Assembly (NCBI GenBank): GCA_030655075.1
Contig: JAURWE010000109.1
Location: 123,733-187,732 of the forward strand
Source of the DNA: Pararhizobium sp.
GTDB lineage: Bacteria; Pseudomonadota; Alphaproteobacteria; Rhizobiales; Rhizobiaceae
Reading direction: 5' to 3'
DNA length: 64,000 bases
The position numbers and the translations under genes were made by a program. A model generated the notes under the pieces. It ran no database searches and had not been told where the DNA came from. It worked only from the letters and a program-made list of their open reading frames with translations. Below are positions 60,087-64,000 of the stretch, one piece after another. Numbering within the stretch: position 1 is the stretch's first letter; every line of letters starts with the position of its first letter.

Positions 60087-60821
60087 ATGACCGGAATTCT
60101 GACAGGCAAGACCGTCCTCATCACGGCCGGCGCACAGGGCATCGGGCGGGCCTCCGTCCTCGCCTTCGCCAAGGCCGGTGCCACCGTCTATGCAACCGAC
60201 ATCAATGAGGCGGCGCTGAGCGAGTTGCCCGAGGATGGCAACATCATCGCCCGCAAGCTCGACGTGCTCAGCACCGATGCGGTCGATGGGCTGGTGGCCG
60301 AGATCGGCGCCGTCGACGTGCTGTTCAACTGCGCCGGCTTTGTGCATGCCGGCACCATTCTGGACATGAAGGACAGCGACCTCGATTTCGCCATCGACCT
60401 CAATGTGCGGGCGATGATCCGTACGATCCGCGCCGTGCTGCCAGGCATGCTGGAGCGCGGCGACGGGGCGATCATCAACATGGCTTCGGTGGCAGGCTCG
60501 ATCAAGGGCGTGCCGAACCGTTTTGCCTATGGCGTCACCAAGGCTGCGGTCGTCGGCCTGACCAAGTCGGTCGCGGCTGACTACGTTGCCCGGGGCATCC
60601 GCTGCAACGCCATCTGCCCGGGCACGGTCGAAAGCCCGTCGCTCGAAAGCCGCATGCGGGCACAGGGCAATTACGACGAGGCGCGCGCCGCCTTCATCGC
60701 CCGCCAGCCGATGGGCCGCCTCGGCACCCCGGAAGAGATCGCCGAACTGGCGCTCTATTTCGCCACCGCCACCTACACATCGGGCCAGACCTATTGCATC
60801 GACGGCGGCTGGACCATCTGA
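60087..60821 (+). CDS. SDR, 2-keto-3-deoxy-L-fuconate dehydrogenase-like
   Basis: 244 residues. NAD motif TAGAQGIGRASVL, NCAGFVHAGT, Ser in MASVAGSIKG, Tyr/Lys in YGVTKAA, and C terminus GQTYCIDGGWTI. The closest known type by eye is the enzyme that oxidises 2-keto-3-deoxy-L-fuconate at C4. Placement directly before a 2,4-diketo-acid hydrolase-like gene (24 bp) strongly supports that step. Confidence 0.86.
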   Translation: MTGILTGKTVLITAGAQGIGRASVLAFAKAGATVYATDINEAALSELPEDGNIIARKLDVLSTDAVDGLVAEIGAVDVLFNCAGFVHAGTILDMKDSDLDFAIDLNVRAMIRTIRAVLPGMLERGDGAIINMASVAGSIKGVPNRFAYGVTKAAVVGLTKSVAADYVARGIRCNAICPGTVESPSLESRMRAQGNYDEARAAFIARQPMGRLGTPEEIAELALYFATATYTSGQTYCIDGGWTI

Positions 60822-60845
60822 GTTTTTCGAGAAAAGGATATATAA

Positions 60846-61691
60846 ATGAAACTGTTGAGATACGGCCCTGCGGGCCAGGAGAAGCCGGGAATCCTCGATG
60901 GCAACGGCGCCATCCGCGATCTGTCGGCGCATGTCGGCGATATTGCCGGCAAGGTCATCGATCCAGCCGAGCTTACGAGACTCTCGGCGCTCGATGTTTC
61001 GAGCCTGCCACTGGTTTCCGGCAATCCGCGCCTCGGCGCCTGCGTCGCCGGCACCGGCAAGTTCATCTGCATCGGTCTCAACTATTCCGACCATGCTGCA
61101 GAAACCGGCGCCACCGTGCCGCCCGAGCCGATCATTTTCATGAAGGCCACCTCGGCGATCGTCGGCCCCAACGACGACGTGCTCATTCCGCGCACCTCGG
61201 AAAAGACCGACTGGGAGGTCGAGCTCGGCGTCGTCATCGGCAAGACCGCCAAATATGTCTCCGAAGCCGATGCGCTCGATTATGTCGCCGGCTATTGCGT
61301 CGTCCATGATGTCAGCGAACGGGCCTTCCAGACCGAACGCTCCGGCCAGTGGACCAAGGGCAAGTCCTGCGACACGTTCGGCCCGACCGGCCCCTGGCTG
61401 GTGACCAAGGACGAGGTCGCCGACCCGCAGGATCTCGGCCTCTGGCTGAAGGTCAACGGCGAGACGGTGCAGAACGGCACGACCAAGACCATGGTTTACG
61501 GCGTCGCTTACCTCGTCTCCTATCTCAGCCAGTTCATGTCGCTGCATCCGGGCGACATCATCTCCACCGGCACGCCTCCGGGCGTCGGCATGGGCATGAA
61601 GCCGCCACGCTTCCTGAAAGCCGGCGACACGGTCGAACTGGGCATCGACGGCCTCGGCAGCCAGAAGCAGGTGATGAAGGCCGACGCCTGA
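60846..61691 (+). CDS. Fumarylacetoacetase-family hydrolase, 2,4-diketo-3-deoxy-L-fuconate hydrolase-like
   Basis: 281 residues; ATG 60846 follows AAAGGATATATAA. The FAH fold is complete: ICIGLNYSDHAAETG, metal ligands in DWEVELGVVIG (Glu-x-Glu), HDVSERAFQ, and GDIISTGTPPGVGMGMKPPR. Such enzymes are often mislabelled ureidoglycolate lyase. After the SDR it would cleave the diketo acid into pyruvate and lactate, completing a non-phosphorylative deoxysugar route. A kinase-free pathway is consistent with what the operon holds. Confidence 0.88.
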   Translation: MKLLRYGPAGQEKPGILDGNGAIRDLSAHVGDIAGKVIDPAELTRLSALDVSSLPLVSGNPRLGACVAGTGKFICIGLNYSDHAAETGATVPPEPIIFMKATSAIVGPNDDVLIPRTSEKTDWEVELGVVIGKTAKYVSEADALDYVAGYCVVHDVSERAFQTERSGQWTKGKSCDTFGPTGPWLVTKDEVADPQDLGLWLKVNGETVQNGTTKTMVYGVAYLVSYLSQFMSLHPGDIISTGTPPGVGMGMKPPRFLKAGDTVELGIDGLGSQKQVMKADA

Positions 61692-61699
61692 GACTGATG

Positions 61700-61856
61700 A
61701 CGGCTTTCCCTCCCTTGTGGGAGGGTGGCCCGCAGGGCTGGGAGTGGTTCTTCTCATCCTGCGATTTCTCTCTCGTGGCCTTCCCCTCCCCAACCCTCCC
61801 CACAAAGGGGAGGGAGCGACCTCCCCCAGGCCATCTCGCCCCCGGCGGGCGAGACA
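61700..61856. repeat. Mosaic GC-rich palindromic repeats
   Basis: Short hairpins such as CCCTCCCTTGTGGGAGGG, CCCTCCCCACAAAGGGGAGGG and CTCGCCCCCGGCGGGCGAG follow the hydrolase gene. Similar wording to the repeats at 16070 and 41190. A fragment CTCCCCCGGCAAAGGGGAAG recurs at about 61999. No coding potential seen here. Confidence 0.65.
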
Positions 61857-61951
61857 GCAATTTCAGCGCCTTGGCAGAATGCCAGGTGCTGGAAACTGCG
61901 GGGAGCGGGGGAAGGAATTGACGCTCATCGCCGCCTCACGGCCCCTCTCTT

Positions 61952-61994
61952 GCAAAATCTTAAGACTTAGCCTTCCGCTAAGATCTTGATTTGC
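61952..61994. other. Long imperfect hairpin
   Basis: GCAAA and TTTGC at the ends, CTTAGC-CTTCC-GCTAAG at the tip, mostly paired between (one 3-nt bulge). It is AT-richer than its surroundings. It may be the true 3' end of the operon ending at 61691; no T-run follows. Confidence 0.4.
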
Positions 61995-62074
61995 TATCTC
62001 CCCCGGCAAAGGGGAAGATAGGTTCGGCGCCACGCCGGAAAATCCGCCGTGGTTTTGAAAGATCGAACTTGGCC

Positions 62075-62310
62075 GGGGCGCTGGAAAGTGCCTCTTAGAG
62101 TTTGTGATACTGTAGCGCCTTCCAGCGCCCCGTTCGGCTTTTTTGCCTGCGACCTCGGGTTCTCTGCGACGGATGTCGCCATCCGTCCTGTGTGCCCCAC
62201 AGACAGGTCCGGAGCGGCATCAGCCTCCGGAGGGAACCCCTCTTACGCAAACCCATCGGACAAAGGCGCACGTCGTGCCGCCATCATCGGCACCGGCCCC
62301 ACCTGACCAC
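62075..62310 (+). other. Highly structured non-coding region, RNA candidate
   Basis: A perfect 12-bp stem GGGGCGCTGGAA (62075-62086) / TTCCAGCGCCCC (62120-62131) is followed by six T at 62139-62144. Then comes a compact junction: GGGTTC (62157-62162) pairs with GAACCC (62234-62239) and encloses three hairpins at 62168-62187, 62188-62202 and 62208-62231. Further hairpins GCAC-GTC-GTGC (62268-62278) and CCACGA/TCGTGG (62297-62312) follow. No protein frame of note. Strand not settled; plus is assumed from the T-run. Confidence 0.5.
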
Positions 62311-62381
62311 GACGCCTCGTGGTGTAACCGGGATGGGACGCAGGCATTATAGGAACGGGTTCTGGGACCGGGGAAAATGGA

Positions 62382-62395
62382 GGCGTGGTTTTATT
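62382..62395 (+). repeat. 14-bp inverted repeat, left arm
   Basis: GGCGTGGTTTTATT, the exact reverse complement of 63821-63834. The arms enclose the palindromic repeat and the insertion element. Without the element they would be about 270 bp apart. Confidence 0.55.
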
Positions 62396-62529
62396 GATTT
62401 GATTGGGTTTTATGCCCTCCGGCGTCCCCGTTATTTGTATGGATCACTGGCATCGGAGCAGGCTTCTATCGCAGCTTTGGAGCAAGCTCGCCCCCCTTGC
62501 ATGTTCAAATTGCATCGATTGTTGGATGA

Positions 62530-62695
62530 TTGATGCGCTCTTCGGCGGATGATGGTCCGCCGAAGAGCGGGCGGCCGGGACCGTACCCCCTTGGTGTTAA
62601 CCGGGACAGAGATTGGTCCGGCCGTCCTCGCGTTTGTCCTGAACAGATGATGGGGAGCAAGTCCCGCATGCAAGGCAAGGTTTCGTTCAAAGAAG
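62530..62695 (+). ncRNA. Candidate bridge RNA of the IS110 element
   Basis: A perfect 14-bp hairpin CGCTCTTCGGCGGA / TCCGCCGAAGAGCG (62536-62549, 62556-62569) leads. A second stem CGGCCGGGACC (62572-62582) / GGTCCGGCCG (62615-62624) holds an internal loop with CCCCCT (62586-62591, same as the left target) and GACAGAG (62605-62611, complement of the right target CTCTGTC). A third loop has ACAGATG (62643-62649, same as the right end of the element) and CATGCAAG (62667-62674, complement of CT plus the left end TGCATG), around a GGGA/TCCC hairpin. Limits are approximate; the 3' part runs into the CDS. Confidence 0.7.
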
Positions 62696-63639
62696 ACGCG
62701 GCACCGGCAGTTTATGCCGGTGTGGACGTGTGTAAAGAGTGGCTCGACATTCGTCTGCATCCGCTGGGGCAAAGCCGGCGGTTCAGCAATGACAAGACCG
62801 GCATCGCGCAGCTGAAGCGGATGCTGTCGAAGTACCGGCCGCAGGGCATCGTGATGGAGGCGACCGGCAAGTTCCATCGTCCCGCCCATCGCTCGCTCAG
62901 CGCCGGCGGCTTTGCCGTCGCCATCGTCGATCCGCTGCGGGCCCGGCTGTTTGCCCGCTCCTGCGGCTATCTGGCCAAGACCGACCGGCTCGACGCCCGC
63001 CTCCTGGCGTTTTTGGCAGCCAGCCTGCAGCCGGAGCCGGACACGCCGCCAAGCCCTGACATTGAGGCCCTGCAGGAACTGGTCAATGCCAGGTCGGCAG
63101 CCCAAGATGGGATCACCGCGCTCAAAAATCGCTACAAGGCAGCCGCCACGGCCTTTCTGCGCACGGAGCTGTCCCGCCTCGTCAAGGTGCTCGAGCAGCA
63201 TGTGCGACGTCTCGACGGCGAAATCGAAGCCTGCATCGGCAAGAATCCCGAGCTTGTCCGCAAGGCCGAGATCCTGACCTCCATTCCCGGCATCGGCCGC
63301 ATCACGGCCCTGGCGCTGATGGCGGGGATGCGCGAACTGGGCGCCTGTTCGGGCAAACAGGCTGCCATGCTGGCAGGCGTCGCTCCACTCGCAAACGACA
63401 GCGGCGCCCGCACAGGACGGCGCTCCATCCGGGCAGGCCGGCCGGCACCACGGCGGGCCCTCTATATGGCCGCCCTGTCGGCGCGGCGTTGCAACCCGGC
63501 GCTCGCCAGCTTTGCCAAAACACTCGAAGCCCTGGGAAAACCAGCCAAAGTCATTCTTGTCGCTGTCATGCGCAAACTTGTCGTGCTGGCAAACTGCCTG
63601 CTAACGCAGGACCGCATCTGGACCCCAACACCACCTTGA
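62668..63639 (+). CDS. IS110-family transposase (DEDD recombinase)
   Basis: 323 residues from ATG 62668; ATGs at 62647 and 62650 are alternatives. The RuvC-like N-terminal domain has the acidic set: Asp in YAGVDVCKEW, Glu in VMEATGKF, and the two Asp in KTDRLDARLLAFL. The C-terminal transposase_20 domain has SIPGIGRITALALMAGM, AGVAPLANDSGARTGRR with the conserved Ser, and RRALYMAALSARR. All catalytic residues seem intact and there is no frameshift, so it may be active. Codon use resembles the neighbours. Confidence 0.93.
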   Translation: MQGKVSFKEDAAPAVYAGVDVCKEWLDIRLHPLGQSRRFSNDKTGIAQLKRMLSKYRPQGIVMEATGKFHRPAHRSLSAGGFAVAIVDPLRARLFARSCGYLAKTDRLDARLLAFLAASLQPEPDTPPSPDIEALQELVNARSAAQDGITALKNRYKAAATAFLRTELSRLVKVLEQHVRRLDGEIEACIGKNPELVRKAEILTSIPGIGRITALALMAGMRELGACSGKQAAMLAGVAPLANDSGARTGRRSIRAGRPAPRRALYMAALSARRCNPALASFAKTLEALGKPAKVILVAVMRKLVVLANCLLTQDRIWTPTPP

Positions 63640-63654
63640 CAACGAACACAGATG

Positions 63655-63777
63655 CTCTGTCGGCGGCGCCGACATCTCCCCCACACGGGGGAGATCAGCC
63701 GCAAGCTTTTGAGCGCATAAGGAAAAAGAACAATCTCCCCCCTTGTGGGGGAGATGTCACGAAGTGACAGAGGGGGG
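63655..63777. repeat. Palindromic repeat, copy interrupted at its end by the IS element
   Basis: Inverted relative to the unit at 44819-44946: CTCTGTCGGCGGCGCCGACAT at the left, GATCAGCCGCAAGCTTTTGAG in the middle, and GTCACGAAGTGACAGAGGGGGG at the right end are shared with few differences. The C-run that should precede TCTGTC is missing here and is found at 62490-62495 on the far side of the element. Confidence 0.85.
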
Positions 63778-63820
63778 TGAAGCATCTCCACGGACACAGA
63801 GAAAATGGGAACCAGCGGAA

Positions 63821-63834
63821 AATAAAACCACGCC
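63821..63834 (-). repeat. 14-bp inverted repeat, right arm
   Basis: AATAAAACCACGCC, reverse complement of 62382-62395. It lies outside the palindromic repeat, just before the terminator of the small secreted-protein gene. Confidence 0.55.
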
Positions 63835-63837
63835 ACA

Positions 63838-63871
63838 TAAAAAACCCCAGCCGCAGGGAACGGCCGGGGTT
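63838..63871 (-). terminator. Terminator of the partial minus-strand gene
   Basis: Stem ACCCC-A-GCCG / CGGC-C-GGGGT around CAGGGAA; read on the minus strand it ends in six T. It lies about 40 bp after the stop at 63913. Confidence 0.8.
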
Positions 63872-63912
63872 TCGTGACGGGAGGTCAATTCAGGCTGTCT
63901 GTCAGCAAATGA

Positions 63913-64000
63913 TCAATGGCAGACCTTGATCTTCTTCCAGACCGGGTTGCCGTAGCTGTCCCAGCGCTTGACCTTCTTGAAGAAGCATTCCTGCTGGTAA
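63913..64000 (-). CDS. Small protein, C-terminal part (start beyond window)
   Basis: Only 28 residues and the stop are visible: YQQECFFKKVKRWDSYGNPV followed by WKKIKVCH. The pattern Cys-x(n)-YGN-x(n)-Cys-His resembles the end of the secreted protein at 25802-26077, so it may be a paralogue with a signal peptide outside the window. A good terminator follows. Confidence 0.7.
   Translation of the reverse strand, partial: YQQECFFKKVKRWDSYGNPVWKKIKVCH

Larger units (their letters stand above)
62497..63654 (+). mobile_element. IS110-family insertion element in a palindromic repeat
   Basis: The ends come from comparison with the uninterrupted repeat unit at 44819-44946. The intact unit (minus strand there) reads CCCCC-CT-CTGTCGGCG; here the left flank reads CCCCC-CT (62490-62496) and the right flank CT-CTGTCGGCG (from 63655). 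The 1158-bp element TGCATGTTC...AACACAGATG lies between two CT dinucleotides. There is no terminal inverted repeat, as expected for IS110. The left end (150-170 nt) holds the bridge RNA candidate and the right end only 15 bp after the stop codon. Confidence 0.85.

Noticed and set aside
58767..61805. A long minus-strand open frame of about 1012 codons opposite the AraD1, SDR and hydrolase genes
   Set aside because: It is the antisense shadow of three well-supported genes with proper start sites.
62200..62235. Resemblance of CAGGTCCGGA...CAGCC to the conserved tip of SRP RNA
   Set aside because: The GGAAGGAAGCA core of the SRP tip is absent and the hairpin pairs differently.
62382..63834. The 14-bp inverted repeats as the terminal repeats of the IS110 element
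   Set aside because: IS110 elements lack such repeats, and the repeat comparison places the ends at 62497 and 63654, inside these arms.
1..64000. tRNA, rRNA or CRISPR array
   Set aside because: No cloverleaf with TTCGA arm, no rRNA-like block and no regularly spaced direct repeats were seen in a by-eye reading; tRNAscan-SE and a CRISPR finder would settle this.

Overview
The window looks like a chromosomal or chromid segment of an alphaproteobacterium of the Rhizobiaceae (Rhizobium/Agrobacterium type). The clues are GC-rich coding DNA, many ABC import operons with their own regulators, rhizobial GC-rich palindromic intergenic repeats, UdgX with its radical SAM partner, and gene families typical of that group. 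This placement is inferred from gene content, not from a marker gene. No rRNA, tRNA or CRISPR array was seen.

Layout. 1-7.2 kb: end of a hutC-type repressor, a small conserved protein, an FAD/NAD(P)-binding protein, a transglutaminase-like protease, a run of minus-strand metabolic genes (HbpS/GlcG-like protein, D-amino-acid aminotransferase, GhrA-type reductase, VOC protein) and a divergent Rrf2 regulator with a perfect palindrome in its promoter. 7.3-20.2 kb: uracil-DNA glycosylase, a ROK kinase and cutC, then an amino-sugar island (nagA, SIS isomerase/deaminase, GntR-UTRA regulator, BadF-type kinase, divergent murQ, sugar ABC importer, Gfo/Idh/MocA dehydrogenase). Two near-identical operator candidates sit in its central divergent promoter. 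20.2-25.7 kb: a candidate sigma-54-driven small RNA, an ATP-dependent DNA ligase with its metallo-beta-lactamase exonuclease, a nucleoside hydrolase and a DadA-like oxidase. 25.8-34.4 kb: small secreted protein, a protein with a His/Glu/Ala-rich tail, a DUF475/TerC-like membrane protein behind a yybP-ykoY (Mn2+) riboswitch, an FdhF/YdeP molybdoenzyme, and a radical SAM-UdgX pair. 34.3-48.7 kb: a nitrogen-compound island (aminotransferase, LysR, agmatinase-family ureohydrolase, polar amino acid importer, polyamine-type importer, carbon-nitrogen hydrolase, gabD, gabT, and a MerR-XRE-cupin regulator with a striking symmetric operator). 48.7-53.1 kb: a second candidate small RNA, small proteins, and a three-subunit GMC dehydrogenase (Tat subunit, FAD subunit, cytochrome c). 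53.1-61.7 kb: a sugar-acid island (uxuA, short-chain dehydrogenases, HIBADH-like and DenD-like dehydrogenases, FCD-type GntR regulator with two matching operators, and two fumarylacetoacetase-fold enzymes). 61.7-64 kb: repeats, a folded-RNA candidate, an IS110-family element and a partial small secreted protein.

How the genes work together. The island at 8-20 kb can import and degrade GlcNAc/MurNAc-type sugars. The island at 36-48 kb can take up amino-acid, polyamine or guanidino compounds and funnel them through GABA to succinate. The island at 53-62 kb handles hexuronic and deoxy-aldonic acids, ending in C-C cleavage.

The most notable observation is the IS110-family element at 62497-63654. 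An uninterrupted copy of the palindromic repeat it entered (44819-44946) fixes both ends to the base, with a CT core at each end. The left end of the element contains short segments matching both halves of the target site and both ends of the element, in the arrangement expected of a bridge RNA.
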